Origin: Myxococcales bacterium
GTDB lineage: Bacteria; Myxococcota_A; Polyangia; Nannocystales; Nannocystaceae
Direction: 5' to 3'
Assembly: GCA_020633295.1 (NCBI GenBank)
Contig: JACKDW010000008.1
Location: 248,001 to 312,000 of the forward strand
Length of the DNA: 64,000 bases
The position numbers and the translations under genes were made by a program. Below, piece by piece: positions 19,687 to 30,432 of this stretch (its first letter is position 1; every line of letters starts with the position of its first letter). A model generated the notes under the pieces. It saw only the letters and a list, made by a program, of their open reading frames with translations. It did no database searches and had not been told where the DNA came from.

Positions 19687-20466
19687 GTGCGCCCGTCGTC
19701 CTCGCTCGCGCTCCTCCTCGCGCTCGCGCTCGTTCTAGTCGTCGTGACGGGCGCGTGCCGACGCGCCGGGGTCCCGGACGCGCCCGCGCCGGAGTCCGCG
19801 GCGCGTGGCGCCGACGCGCCCGGCGACGGTGCGGACGAGGAGCGCGAGTCGTCGTCGGGCGCGCCGACGACCTGCACGCCGGCCTGCGAGGGCGGGCTGG
19901 TGTGCGCGGCGGGGGCCTGCGGCGGCTGCACGGAGGACGCGTCCTGCGGCCCAGGGCGCGTGTGCGAGGGCGGTCGCTGCGGCGAGCCGGCGAGCTGCGC
20001 GGCCGGCTCGCGTGTCGCGAGGACGCGGACTGTCGCCGTGGGCCGCTGGCCCGCTGCGTCGCGCGCTGCTGCGAGCTCGCGGCGACCGAGCTGGTCGTCG
20101 AGGACTGTCAGATCAAGCTGTCCGGGCGCTTCGACTGGGAGCCGGGCAGGCACCACGTGCTGCCGCGCTACGCCGGGCTGCTCGACGAGCTGGCGCGGCT
20201 GCTCGCCGCGCACGAGGACGTGCGCCTCTCGATCGACGTCCACATCGATCAGCAGGGCAGCGACCGCTACGGTCACAGCCCGACCCGGCGGCGCGCGGAC
20301 AACATCCGCCGGTACCTCGTCGAGCAGGGGATCGCGCCAGAGCGGCTCGTGACCCGCGGCTTCGGGGAGGAGGTGCCGCTCGAGAGCAACGAGACGCCCG
20401 AGGGGCGCGCGCGGAACCGGCGAGGTCGAGTTCTGGATCCAGGGCTGCCCGCCGCTGCGCCGGTGA
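19687..20466 (+). CDS. OmpA-family lipoprotein with Cys-rich linker, disrupted by two compensating frameshifts
   Basis: A GTG opens a lipoprotein signal (LALALVLVVVTGAC). A Cys-rich segment follows (CTPACEGGLVCAAG, CGGCTEDASCGPGRVC). Near 20010 the coding signal moves to another frame (LACREDADCRRG, LARCVARCCE) that carries the OmpA-C peptidoglycan-binding domain: KLSGRFDWEPG, RLSIDVHIDQQG, RRRADNIRRYLVEQGI, RGFGEEVPLE. At about 20418 it returns to the original frame (NRR, VEFWIQGCPPLRR) and stops. The length with both shifts is a multiple of three. Either two indel errors exist or the gene is damaged. An intact product would tether the outer membrane to peptidoglycan. Confidence 0.65.
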
Positions 20467-20625
20467 GGCCAAGCTCCTGACCGAAGGGTCATGTGACATG
20501 GCGGCGGTCGAGGTGCACGAGATCCCCTGGTGATACGTGTTGAAATCGATGTAAATTCAAATACCGATAAAATCGACTGGCCGCGACGGCAGCGAGAATT
20601 GCCGTTGATTCGCGGAGCCGCGGGC

Positions 20626-20655
20626 TTGACGGCCGCGGTCGCCCATCCCTACCGT
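20626..20655 (+). promoter_or_regulatory. Candidate promoter TTGACG-N18-TACCGT
   Basis: A TTGACG box (20626-20631) and a TACCGT box (20650-20655), 18 bases apart, sit about 45 bases upstream of the lipoprotein gene starting near 20699. They follow an unusually AT-rich patch (20530-20580). Confidence 0.4.
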
Positions 20656-20698
20656 TCGCCCGCATCGACGCCCTTGGCGCGATCACGGACCCAACCAA

Positions 20699-21712
20699 GT
20701 GAAGAGGATGATGGCCCGCACGAAGCTGATTCTGCCGCTGCTCGCGGCGTTCTCCCTGTCCCTGGCCGCTTGCGACAGCGAGGAGAAGCCCGAGCCCAAG
20801 AAGACCGAGACGGCCGAGCCGAAGGTCGAGAAGAAGGACATCGCTACCCTGATCGTCGGCGACGCGCCGACCGTGCCGGAGGTCTACAAGGGCCTCAAGC
20901 TCGGCATGTCGGGCGAGGAGGCCAAGAAGCTGGTCCCGGCGATGCCCGAGGAGGACACGATCAAGGACGAGGCGTACGGCACGATGCGCTTCTACAGCTC
21001 GTTCGACGACGACACCGGGCTGCTGCAGCGCATGCGCTTCCAGCTGCCGAAGGACAAGGCGCTCGAGCTGATCAAGTCCAAGTGGGGTGAGCCCAAGGAG
21101 GGCGAGGAGCTGGGCAAGCCGGTCCAGTGGTGGTTCAACCCGGCCGAGGGCGTGCGCGCGTCGCTCAAGGAGGGCTTCGGCGACGAGCTCGACGTCGAGC
21201 TGACCGCCTACATCCCGGCCGCGCAGTTCCTCGGCGAGGGCAAGGCGCTGGCGTTCCTCGAGCCCGGCGCGCTGCTCGGCTCGAGCGCCGACGACGTGCG
21301 GAAGAACTACGCCAAGCAGCTGCGCGAGAAGTCCAAGGAGGACGCGGAGAAGGACCGCGCGCGGCTCGAGAAGTTCTCGGGCAAGGACCTCGGCGTGCTC
21401 GGCGAGCCCAAGCCGAGCATGCACCTCGAGTTCCTGCCGACGGAGTGGGGCTCGTACTGGACCCGCGTGCACCTCGACTTCAACGACGAGAACAAGGTCT
21501 CGCGCGTGTGGTTCGGCCTCGAGTTCGAGCCGCACCCGGCGGCCAAGGACGAGCTGCTGGCGCTGCTCAAGGCCAAGTGGGGCGAGCCGGAGGAGCAGGA
21601 GAAGTACGGGCGCACGCGCCTGCTGTTCCAGGACGAGCTGTTCTCGATCGAGGTCGAGGACGACACGATCACCAAGAAGTGGGACGTGTTCCTCGAGCCG
21701 AAGGCCGGCTGA
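20699..21712 (+). CDS. Putative lipoprotein of unknown function
   Basis: About 337 residues with a clear lipoprotein signal (LPLLAAFSLSLAACDS), then a Lys/Glu/Pro linker. The rest is soluble with two similar halves: KGLKLGMSGEEAKKL with LELIKSKWGEP, and later LGSSADDVRKNYAKQL with LLALLKAKWGEP. Each half pairs a helix-turn with a KSKWGEP/KAKWGEP signature, suggesting an internal duplication. No named family is recognised. Three in-frame starts (GTG 20699, ATG 20708, ATG 20711) precede the signal; GAGG at 20704-20707 is too close to the last. It is preceded by a good promoter candidate. Confidence 0.7.
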   Translation: MKRMMARTKLILPLLAAFSLSLAACDSEEKPEPKKTETAEPKVEKKDIATLIVGDAPTVPEVYKGLKLGMSGEEAKKLVPAMPEEDTIKDEAYGTMRFYSSFDDDTGLLQRMRFQLPKDKALELIKSKWGEPKEGEELGKPVQWWFNPAEGVRASLKEGFGDELDVELTAYIPAAQFLGEGKALAFLEPGALLGSSADDVRKNYAKQLREKSKEDAEKDRARLEKFSGKDLGVLGEPKPSMHLEFLPTEWGSYWTRVHLDFNDENKVSRVWFGLEFEPHPAAKDELLALLKAKWGEPEEQEKYGRTRLLFQDELFSIEVEDDTITKKWDVFLEPKAG

Positions 21713-21824
21713 GCCCCGGCGGCCATGACGACCGCGGACGCGCGCGTCCGCGCCGAGCCGACGTCCGACCCCGGGCGTCGGCTCGTCTGTAACGCGGCGC
21801 CGCCTGGCCCGTTCTCAAGGGCGT

Positions 21825-22508
21825 ATGCCGACCCGCGCTCCCTCCTCTTCGCTCTCCCTGCTGTCCGCCACGGGGCTGCTCGCCGCCGCCGCGCTGCTCG
21901 TCGCCTGCTCGCCGACGCGGGGCAGCTCCGCCGATCTCGCCGCGGCCGCGCCGCCCGACGCCGCGCCGTCCGAGGCCGCGCCGCAGGGGGAGCCGACGAC
22001 GCGCGCGGAGCCGGGGCACGAGGAGGGCCTGGCGTACTTCGCCGGCGGCTGCTTCTGGGGCGTCGAGCACTTTATGGAGCAGCTCGACGGGGTCCAGAGC
22101 GTCGAGTCAGGCTACATGGGCGGGCACGTCGACAACCCCAGCTACGAGCAGGTCGCCAGCCAGACCTCGGGGCACGTCGAGACCGTGCGCGTGCGCTACG
22201 ACCCGTCTCGCGTCAGCTACGAGCAGATCGCCAGGCGCTTCTTCGAGATCCACGACCCGACCCAGGCCAACGGGCAAGGTCCGGACATCGGCCCCGAGTA
22301 CCTCTCGGTCGTGTTCTACACGTCGCCCGCGCAGCAGCAGACGAGCGAGGCGCTGATCGCCACGCTCGAGGCTCGCGGCTACGACGTCGTGACGGAGCTG
22401 CGCCCGGCGACGCGGTTTTGGGAGGCCGAGGCGTTCCACCAGGACTACTACGAGCGCAAGGGGAGCAAGCCCTACTGCCACGCGCTCGTGCGCCGCTTCG
22501 ACGACTGA
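21825..22508 (+). CDS. msrA: Lipoprotein-type peptide-methionine (S)-S-oxide reductase
   Basis: About 227 residues. A lipoprotein signal (AAAALLVACSP) and a short Ala/Pro linker precede the MsrA catalytic domain. The motif GGCFWG holds the nucleophile Cys76. VESGYMGGHVDNPSYEQV, GHVETVRVRYDP, FFEIHDPTQANGQGPDIGPEY and FWEAEAFHQDYY follow as in canonical MsrA. It repairs S-methionine sulfoxide in exported proteins, outside the cytosol. Length is normal once the leader is subtracted. A reductant partner is not visible nearby. Confidence 0.92.
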   Translation: MPTRAPSSSLSLLSATGLLAAAALLVACSPTRGSSADLAAAAPPDAAPSEAAPQGEPTTRAEPGHEEGLAYFAGGCFWGVEHFMEQLDGVQSVESGYMGGHVDNPSYEQVASQTSGHVETVRVRYDPSRVSYEQIARRFFEIHDPTQANGQGPDIGPEYLSVVFYTSPAQQQTSEALIATLEARGYDVVTELRPATRFWEAEAFHQDYYERKGSKPYCHALVRRFDD

Positions 22509-22604
22509 CGCACGCGCGGGTGAGCGCGGGTGAGCGCGGGCGAGCGCGCGGCGGACGCGCGGGCGCGGGCGTTCGCGCCGGACCGCGCGCGCGGCCCTGT
22601 GGCC

Positions 22605-22618
22605 TGTCTTATAAGACA
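22605..22618. promoter_or_regulatory. Palindrome TGTCTT-AT-AAGACA abutting the FG-GAP protein start codon
   Basis: A perfect 14-bp inverted repeat ends three bases before the GTG start. It contains a TATAAG sequence 6 bases from the start codon. The same arms with an AA centre occur at 47678-47691, one base before another lipoprotein GTG. It could be an operator, a leaderless -10 region or an RNA hairpin at the initiation site. Confidence 0.5.
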
Positions 22619-22621
22619 TCT

Positions 22622-24982
22622 GTGAAAAACCTCCGCGTCCGTACCCAAGCGTCGTGGCTCTCGTCCCTCTTCCTCCTCGCGCTCGCGCCGGCCTGCGGCG
22701 ACGACACCGGCGGCACCGAGACCGCGAGCGACTCGGGCTCGATGTCCGGCGGCACCGACAGCTCCGGCTCCACGGGCGCCACGGACTCCGGCTCGGACTC
22801 CGACGCCTCGGCCGGGCCGAGCTCGGGCGCGAGCGAGTCGGACACGAGCGGGACGACCGTCGGCGACCCCGCGACGATCACCGACGCGATGCCGACGACC
22901 GGCGGCTGCGTCCCCGGGACCGAGATGTGCGACGTCGACTGCGTCGACATCATGGAGGATCCGGATCACTGCGGCGGCTGCGATCGCCCCTGCGCGCCCG
23001 GGCAGGCCTGCGACAGCGGTGAGTGCGTCTCGCCCTGCGACGAGGGGCTGACCGACTGCGGCGGCGCCTGCATCAACACCGACGACGACCCCGAGCACTG
23101 CGGCGCCTGCGAAAACCCCTGCGCGTTCGGGGAGAGCTGCATCGAGGGCGCGTGCGTCCCCGACGAGGTGTGCGACGGCGAGGACAACAACATGGACGGC
23201 GAGATCGACGAGGGCTTCCCCGACGGCGACGGCGACGGCATCGCCGACTGCGTGGACCTCGAGTGCGAGCTCGAGATGGTCAGCCCCGAGATGGTCCCCG
23301 TCGACGAGGACTGCGTAGCGCCCGACGTCGAGGTGCTCGACCCGTGGAACGTGGCGATCGAGTGGCAGTGGAAGCCGGCGAGCAACGCGGGCTCCTACGG
23401 CACGCCGCTCGTGGGCGAGCTGACCGACGACAACAACGACGGCGTGATCGACTCGGCCGACATCCCCGACATCGTGGTCGGCACCCGCACCTACGAGGTC
23501 TACGCGTTCAACGGGGCCGACGGCGCGATCCACTGGAGCTGGTCGGGCAGCCACCAGGGCGGCGCGCTCGTGCTCGCCGACGTCGACGCCGACGGCAAGA
23601 CCGAGGTCGTCACGGTCGATCAGAGCAAGCGCGCGGTCGCGCTGGACGGCGAGACCGGCGCGGTCAAGTGGACCTCGGTCGTCGCGAGCACGTTCACCTA
23701 CCCGATGCTCGCGACCGCCGACGTCGACGCCGACGGGGCCCCCGAGGTGCTGCTCTCCAACCACCTGCTCAACGGCGAGGACGGCTCGCTCGATCGCACC
23801 TTCCAGGCCTCGGCCGGCATCCCCTACTGGGCGCCCGTGGCCGCGGACCTCGACCAGGACGACGTGCAGGAGATCATCATCACCAACCGCGTCTACTCGC
23901 CCGACGGCACGCTGCTGTGGATGGCGCCCGTGGTGGGGAACTACGGCCACTGGGTCGCGATCGTCGACGCCGACGACGACCCCGAGGCCGAGGTCGTGAT
24001 GATCGGCGGCAACCAGCTCGGCGTGTTCAACCACGACGGCTCGCAGATCTTCCTCGCCAACGACGCCGCGTTCGCGCGCCCGGGCCCGGTGTGCGCCGGC
24101 GACTTCGACGGCGACGGCGAGAGCGAGCTGGCCTGGGGCTCGCAGGGCACCTTCCACATGCGCGAGCTCTCCGGCGCCGCGGTGTGGAGCAGCGCGAACA
24201 TCAACGACTCCTCGGGCCTCGCGGGCTGCTCGGGCTACGACATCAACGGCGACGGCGTGTACGAGATCCTGTTCGCCGACCAGGACACGCTGTGGATCTT
24301 CGACGGCGCGACCGGGGCGGTCAACTTCTCGCAGCCGGGGCACAACTCCGGGACCGTGTTCGAGTACCCGACCGTCGCCGACGTCGACCAGGACGGCTCG
24401 GCCGAGATCCTGTTCACGAGCAACTCGTACCAGCAGGACTGGGGCGCGCTCACGGTCATGGGGCACAACGGCGACGGCTGGCAGCCGAGCGGCCCGACCT
24501 GGAACACCCACGACTTCTCGGTCACCAACGTGCTGCCCAACGGCAAGGTGCCCGAGAAGCCAGCGCCGTGGTGGCAGATCTACAACATCTACCGCGCGCG
24601 CCCGACGAACGACGACGCGGCCGTCGACCTCCGCGTCGAGATCGTCGACGTCTGCGCCGCCGGCTGCCTCGACGACAGCGTCGTCAACGTCGCCGTGCAG
24701 GTCTTCAACTACGGCGCGGTCGACTCGCTGCCCGACATCCCCGTGACGCTGTACCGCAAGGACGGCGACATGTACGAGGTGATCGAGACGCAGCTCGTCA
24801 ACGGCGCGGTGCTCGGCGGCACCGGCACCGACGGCCTCCTGTTCACGCTGCAGATCTCGTCGATCGGCGCCGACGGCCTCGCGGTCCGCGTCGACGACGA
24901 CGGCATGATGATGCCGGTGCAGACCGAGTGCGACGAGGGCAACAACGAGGCGCTCTGGGACGGGGCGCTCTGCGGCGGGTGA
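22622..24982 (+). CDS. FG-GAP/VCBS-repeat lipoprotein with Cys-rich and calcium-binding-like N-terminal region
   Basis: About 786 residues. Lipobox LAPACG, then a Ser/Thr/Gly/Asp linker. Residues 90-185 hold repeated Cys motifs (DPDHCGGCDRPC, DPEHCGACENPC) and DGEDNNMDGEIDEGF, a putative metal-binding repeat common in myxobacterial exported proteins. Residues 230-630 form an integrin-like FG-GAP/VCBS beta-propeller with recurring blades (LADVDADGKTEVV, TADVDADGAPEVL, AGDFDGDGESELAWG, VADVDQDGSAEILF). A C-terminal Ig/CARDB-like region (VNVAVQVFNYG, DIPVTLYRKDG) ends it. It probably serves as a calcium-dependent surface adhesion or binding protein. Start GTG chosen from signal peptide position. 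Confidence 0.82.
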   Translation: MKNLRVRTQASWLSSLFLLALAPACGDDTGGTETASDSGSMSGGTDSSGSTGATDSGSDSDASAGPSSGASESDTSGTTVGDPATITDAMPTTGGCVPGTEMCDVDCVDIMEDPDHCGGCDRPCAPGQACDSGECVSPCDEGLTDCGGACINTDDDPEHCGACENPCAFGESCIEGACVPDEVCDGEDNNMDGEIDEGFPDGDGDGIADCVDLECELEMVSPEMVPVDEDCVAPDVEVLDPWNVAIEWQWKPASNAGSYGTPLVGELTDDNNDGVIDSADIPDIVVGTRTYEVYAFNGADGAIHWSWSGSHQGGALVLADVDADGKTEVVTVDQSKRAVALDGETGAVKWTSVVASTFTYPMLATADVDADGAPEVLLSNHLLNGEDGSLDRTFQASAGIPYWAPVAADLDQDDVQEIIITNRVYSPDGTLLWMAPVVGNYGHWVAIVDADDDPEAEVVMIGGNQLGVFNHDGSQIFLANDAAFARPGPVCAGDFDGDGESELAWGSQGTFHMRELSGAAVWSSANINDSSGLAGCSGYDINGDGVYEILFADQDTLWIFDGATGAVNFSQPGHNSGTVFEYPTVADVDQDGSAEILFTSNSYQQDWGALTVMGHNGDGWQPSGPTWNTHDFSVTNVLPNGKVPEKPAPWWQIYNIYRARPTNDDAAVDLRVEIVDVCAAGCLDDSVVNVAVQVFNYGAVDSLPDIPVTLYRKDGDMYEVIETQLVNGAVLGGTGTDGLLFTLQISSIGADGLAVRVDDDGMMMPVQTECDEGNNEALWDGALCGG

Positions 24983-25028
24983 GCGTCGCTCACTCTGGGA
25001 CGGGCGCTCTGCGGCGGGTGAGCGCCGC

Positions 25029-25518
25029 TCACTCGCCTGACGGCGGCAGCGCGACGTCGACGATCTCCGTGATCTCGGCGACGCGCTGGTAGTCCGCGGT
25101 CGCGAGGATGATCGAGTCGGTCAGCGAGCCGGCGTTGAACGCGATGCGCTCGTGCGCCAGCGCGCTGCGGTCGACGTAGAGCTCGTAGGGCAGGATCGGG
25201 CGGCCGAACGGCGGCACGCCGCCAGGCACGAGACCTGTTTGTTCGGCCAGCTCTTCGCGGGACGCGAAGCGCAGCTTGCGGACCCCGAGCGCGCGGCGCA
25301 GCGCGCGGGAGTCGGCCCGGCGCGCGGCGCTGATGACGAGCAGGCAGAAGCGCGCGCCGGCCTTGAGCAGCAGCGCCTTGCCGCCGATCTCGAGGGGCTC
25401 GCCGCGGGCGCGCGCCGAGTCCTCGCTGGTCGGCGTCGGCTCGTGGTGCACGTGGCGGTAGGGGACCTCGGCTCGGTCGAGCCGGGCGCGGATCGCTTCG
25501 GAACACGGGGGAGGTCAC
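25029..25518 (-). CDS. YbaK/aminoacyl-tRNA deacylase family protein with frameshifted N-terminus
   Basis: The core (25029-25451) reads VHHEPTPTSEDSARARG, IGGKALLLKAGARF, RKLRFASREELAEQTG and GGVPPFGRPIL, matching the YbaK/ProX trans-editing fold that hydrolyses mischarged aminoacyl-tRNA; the Lys of GGKALLLK is conserved. The expected N-terminal helix (SEAIRARLDRAEVPYRH) is encoded in the same frame just upstream, but that frame has no start codon before a stop. Removing one base from a five-base C run (25507-25511) would join it to a GTG at 25518. As sequenced, translation would need the GTG at 25451 and would lose about 22 residues. Confidence 0.75.
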
Positions 25519-25527
25519 GCCGCCATG

Positions 25528-27183
<1,656 letters not shown>

Positions 27184-27601
27184 GCGCGCGTGAGCGGTCC
27201 GTGCCCGTATCCTTTGTCGTCGCGCGCTCGAACTCTAGCATCGCGCTGTCTGTCGCGGAGGTGAGCCCTCCGGACGAGAACGCCGACGGCGTCCCCGACG
27301 TCGATGATCGCTGCTGCTGCCTGCCGGAGGATTGCGCCGGCTTCGAAGATGTGGACGCGCGGCAAACCATCACCTCGAGGTCACGGCAGTCGGATGCCGG
27401 CTGATCGAGCCGCGCTCGGTGTGCGAGCTCGGCTCGTCGCGGGAGCGCGCGGCCTGTGGTGCCCGGGGGCCCGCGCCGTCTGCCCCCTGACGATCCTCAG
27501 CGAATTCGCCGTTTTTTGGACCGCGCTGGGGCCAATCGGGCGGCGGGTCGGGTCGCTCGTGGCTGGTCGAAGCGTGGACGTCCGCGCTATCGTCGGGGTC
27601 C
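27184..27601. other. 418-bp spacer between divergent genes
   Basis: This divergent spacer must hold promoters for both flanking genes. Beyond the possible OmpA-repeat remnant at 27231-27404 I see no gene. A shortened AT-rich patch (gaattcgccgtttttt, 27502-27517) stands out from the GC-rich background. Confidence 0.45.
27231..27404 (+). pseudogene. Possible remnant of an OmpA/thrombospondin type-3-like repeat gene
   Basis: A short open frame reads PPDENADGVPDVDDRCCCLPEDCAGFEDVD. This resembles the repeated motif DxNxDGVPDxxDxC, then PEDxDGFEDxDG, found before the OmpA domain in many proteobacterial envelope proteins. The frame then runs into unrelated residues and stops. It is likely a fragment; a chance match is possible because it is short. 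Confidence 0.3.
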
Positions 27602-28579
27602 ATGCCGACCGAGCTGATCCGCTGTCCCTCGTGCAACGCGGCCGACACGTCGATCACCGACGCCAACGGGATCAACCAGTGTGTCTACTGCGGCGTGCGC
27701 TACCGCCTGAAGGGACCCGCGAGCGCGGGCGTGTCGCCGGTGATGGTGGTCACGCAGCCGCAGGGCGGCAGCTCGCCGCAGACGGTCGCGATCGTCGCGG
27801 TCGCGGGCGTCATGGCGATGCTGCTGATCGGCGCCGTGGCTGCCGGCGCGCTGTTCTTCGTGGGCGTGAGCGAGTCGCCGCCGCCGCCCGAGGTCGCGGT
27901 GGTCCAGCCCGCCGCGACGGCGCCGCCCCCCGTGACGAAGGAGAGCCCGCCGGCGGTGACGTCCACGCGGACGTACACGCCCCCGCCGGCGTCCTCGGGG
28001 CCGCTGAGCTCGAGCTTCGAACACCACCGGACGATCAACACGTCGATCGGCTCGCAGTACGTGCTCGGCTACGTCACGAACACCTCGGCGTCGCCGCTGG
28101 GCAAGGTCAAGGTCAACGTGGTGCTGATCGGCGAGGACGGCGAGGAGCTGGCCGTCGAGCACGGCTACGCGACGCGCGACATGATCGAGCCCGGGGCGCG
28201 CGTGCCGGTGAAGGTGCTGCTCAAGGATCCGCCGGCCTACAAGGAGCTGAAGTACGAGGTCGTGAACCGCCCGCCGCTGGGCGCGCTCGGCTTCGTCGAC
28301 AACCTGCGGGTCGAGGCCGGCGAGCCGCGCAACGACTTCGGCAGCTCGTGGAAGATCGACGGCAAGGTGTTCAACGACGGCGATCAGGCGGCGCAGTTCA
28401 TCAGCATCGAGGCGGCGGCGGTCGACAAGGACGGCAAGCTGCTGGGCGTGCAGTCGTCCTACGCCGACGCGAAGCGGCTCGAGCCGGGCGCCTCATCCCG
28501 CTTCACCGTGGTCGGCATGCAGCTGGACGAGGCGCCCGATCACTTCGAGTTCTCGATCGCGGGTCGTCCGGCGTCCTGA
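27602..28579 (+). CDS. Zinc-ribbon membrane protein with two FxLYD-like domains
   Basis: About 325 residues. The N-terminus (CPSCN and CVYCG, a CxxC pair 17 residues apart) forms a zinc ribbon. One transmembrane helix follows (VAIVAVAGVMAMLLIGAVAAG), then a Pro/Thr-rich linker. Residues 145-230 and 240-320 are two similar beta domains (YVLGYVTNTSASPLGKVKV, and KIDGKVFNDGDQAAQFIS) of the FxLYD type. Its topology is cytosolic ribbon with the paired domains outside. Its last 40 bases overlap the end of the convergent GT39-like gene. Confidence 0.7.
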   Translation: MPTELIRCPSCNAADTSITDANGINQCVYCGVRYRLKGPASAGVSPVMVVTQPQGGSSPQTVAIVAVAGVMAMLLIGAVAAGALFFVGVSESPPPPEVAVVQPAATAPPPVTKESPPAVTSTRTYTPPPASSGPLSSSFEHHRTINTSIGSQYVLGYVTNTSASPLGKVKVNVVLIGEDGEELAVEHGYATRDMIEPGARVPVKVLLKDPPAYKELKYEVVNRPPLGALGFVDNLRVEAGEPRNDFGSSWKIDGKVFNDGDQAAQFISIEAAAVDKDGKLLGVQSSYADAKRLEPGASSRFTVVGMQLDEAPDHFEFSIAGRPAS

Positions 28580-30291
28580 GCCGACCCACGTCGTCGCGCG
28601 CGTGTCGTCGTCATCGCGAGCGCGAGCGCGACGGCGAAGGCGGTGAGCGCCGGGATGAACAGGAAGTTGCGCGGGCGCGTCGGCACCGCGAGCGCGAGCG
28701 CGAGCGCGAAGGCGGTCGCCAGCAGCGGCGCGGCCGTGAGGGCTCGACCCGCGCGCGCGCCGAGGGCCGCGAGCGCGAGCAGCCCCGCGCCGCAGACGAT
28801 CGCGAGCGCGACGCTGGCGTGCTCGAGGCCGGTCGCGGCGAAGCTCATGATGACCGCCGGCGCGGTGAGCAGCGACGCGGCGTCGCGGCCGACCGGCGCG
28901 GACGCGGGGCCGGAGAGCGCGGCGAGACCACCGGGGATGAGCACGCCGAGGCTGAGCGCGAGGCCGAGGATCGCCGGCGCCCACAGCCGGAGCTCGCGAG
29001 CCGGCCACGCGCGCCGCTGTTCGAACCACGCGAGCGCGCACACCAGCGCCGCGCCGAGCCCGGCGACGAGGTCGGTCCAGGCCGCGAGCGTGAGCGAGAG
29101 CAGCGCCAGCGCCCAGCGGCGCGCCACGGTCCCCGCGGGCTCCTGAGCGTCGGGCTCGCGGGCGGCGAGCGCCGTCAGCACGCAGACGACGAGCAGCGCG
29201 GCGAGCGAGTAGGGGCGCGCGAGCACGCTGTCCCGCGCGAGCGCGGGCGCGCAGGCGAGCAGGGCGATCGGCGCGAGCGCCCAGCTCGAGCGCGTCGCTC
29301 GGAGCGCGCTGACGGCGAGCAGCGCGAGCGTGAGCCCGGCGAAGGCGATCGAGGGCAGCCGCAGGATCCACAGCGCCTGGCCTTCGCGCCATCCGATCGC
29401 GCCCGCGTAGAATTGCTGCGCGGCCCGGTACAGCGGCGGGTGCAGCCAGAGGTCGTGGTCCGCGTTGAGCACCGGGGTGCGCCCCGGCACCGCCCAGATC
29501 TCGTCGACGTCGAAGGGCAGGCGGGCGGCCAGCGCGATCCGCAGCGCGAGGCCGACGGCGACGATCAGCGTCGCGAGCAGCCAGGCCCGCGTCGGCGCGC
29601 GGGCGGCCGAGCTCGCCGCGGTGGGGCCGGCGCGGGCGAGCGCGACGCCCATCACCAGCGAGAGCAGCAGCGCGCTGGCCCAGCTGGCGAGGACGAGCGC
29701 GCGGGCGGGGAGCCCGAGCGCGCGCGAGGCCGGCGTCAGCAGCCCGACCTCGACCTCGCCCTGCTCGTTGCGCTCGCGTCGCGGCTCCCAGATGTCGCCG
29801 CGGTGGCGCTCGGCGAGCGCGCGGACGAGCGCCGCGCCCTCGTCGGCGAGCGCGTCGGCGCCGGGGCTCCCCTGGCCACCCGGCCCGCACAGGTACCAGG
29901 TCAGCTCGAGGCCGTCGGCGACGCGGCTGTTGGCGACGCTCGGGAGCTGGCGACCTGGCGTAAATGACAGGCGCAGCGCGCCCGGCGAGCGCAGCCAGTC
30001 GGGGCCCTCGCAGCGCTCGGCCTGCGCGGCCTGGGGGGCGTCGCCCGGGGCGCGGAGGAACACCCGGAGCTCGGCGCGCTCGAGCCGGATGCCCGCCATA
30101 GCGAGGCCCGCGAACCCGCGCTCGGCGACGGGTCGCAGGAGCTGCTGGACGCTCGCCTCGCGCCCCGGCCGGATGATGTGCTCGGGCTCGCGGGCGTCGA
30201 CGCGGAGCAGCGCGAGCGTCGCGAACAGCACGAGCGCGGCCAGCAGCCCGTAGAGACAGGAGAGCAGGGGGCGCACCGGGGTGTCGAGCAT
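28540..30291 (-). CDS. GT39-like (PMT/ArnT-type) membrane glycosyltransferase
   Basis: About 583 residues, polytopic. After the first helix there is a periplasmic-type segment (residues 35-180) and then about nine hydrophobic helices. The first catalytic loop has PFDVDEIWAVPG, where the Asp-Glu pair occupies the position conserved in the PMT/ArnT GT-C fold, followed by HPPLYRAAQQF. These enzymes transfer sugar from a polyprenyl-phosphate donor to lipids or proteins outside the inner membrane. The acceptor is unknown. The large N-terminal extracytoplasmic insertion is unusual. The gene converges on and overlaps the FxLYD gene by 40 bases. Confidence 0.72.
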   Translation of the reverse strand: MLDTPVRPLLSCLYGLLAALVLFATLALLRVDAREPEHIIRPGREASVQQLLRPVAERGFAGLAMAGIRLERAELRVFLRAPGDAPQAAQAERCEGPDWLRSPGALRLSFTPGRQLPSVANSRVADGLELTWYLCGPGGQGSPGADALADEGAALVRALAERHRGDIWEPRRERNEQGEVEVGLLTPASRALGLPARALVLASWASALLLSLVMGVALARAGPTAASSAARAPTRAWLLATLIVAVGLALRIALAARLPFDVDEIWAVPGRTPVLNADHDLWLHPPLYRAAQQFYAGAIGWREGQALWILRLPSIAFAGLTLALLAVSALRATRSSWALAPIALLACAPALARDSVLARPYSLAALLVVCVLTALAAREPDAQEPAGTVARRWALALLSLTLAAWTDLVAGLGAALVCALAWFEQRRAWPARELRLWAPAILGLALSLGVLIPGGLAALSGPASAPVGRDAASLLTAPAVIMSFAATGLEHASVALAIVCGAGLLALAALGARAGRALTAAPLLATAFALALALAVPTRPRNFLFIPALTAFAVALALAMTTTRARRRGSAQDAGRPAIENSK

Positions 30292-30432
30292 ACACCGCGA
30301 CGCGCTTCCGCAGCCCCGCGCGCGCGGTCGTCACGTGCAGATACACGCCAGGGCGGCGCGGGCGCGGATCTGCGCGACGGGGTGTGACGTGGCTTGCTTG
30401 CGCCAGCGGGGGGCGGTCGCTAGCGTGATCGC

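Noticed and set aside
15594..20492. A 1632-codon open frame on the minus strand
   Set aside because: It lies antisense to the sialidase and other well-supported genes. Its product is Arg/Ala/Val-rich without motifs, as expected from high-GC antisense frames.
25029..25451. YbaK gene starting at the GTG at 25451 as a complete gene
   Set aside because: The family N-terminal helix is encoded just upstream in the same frame, so the short start more likely reflects a frame error.
29012..29030. GTTCGAACC resembling a tRNA T-loop
   Set aside because: It lies inside the GT39-like gene, and no acceptor or anticodon stems can be drawn around it.
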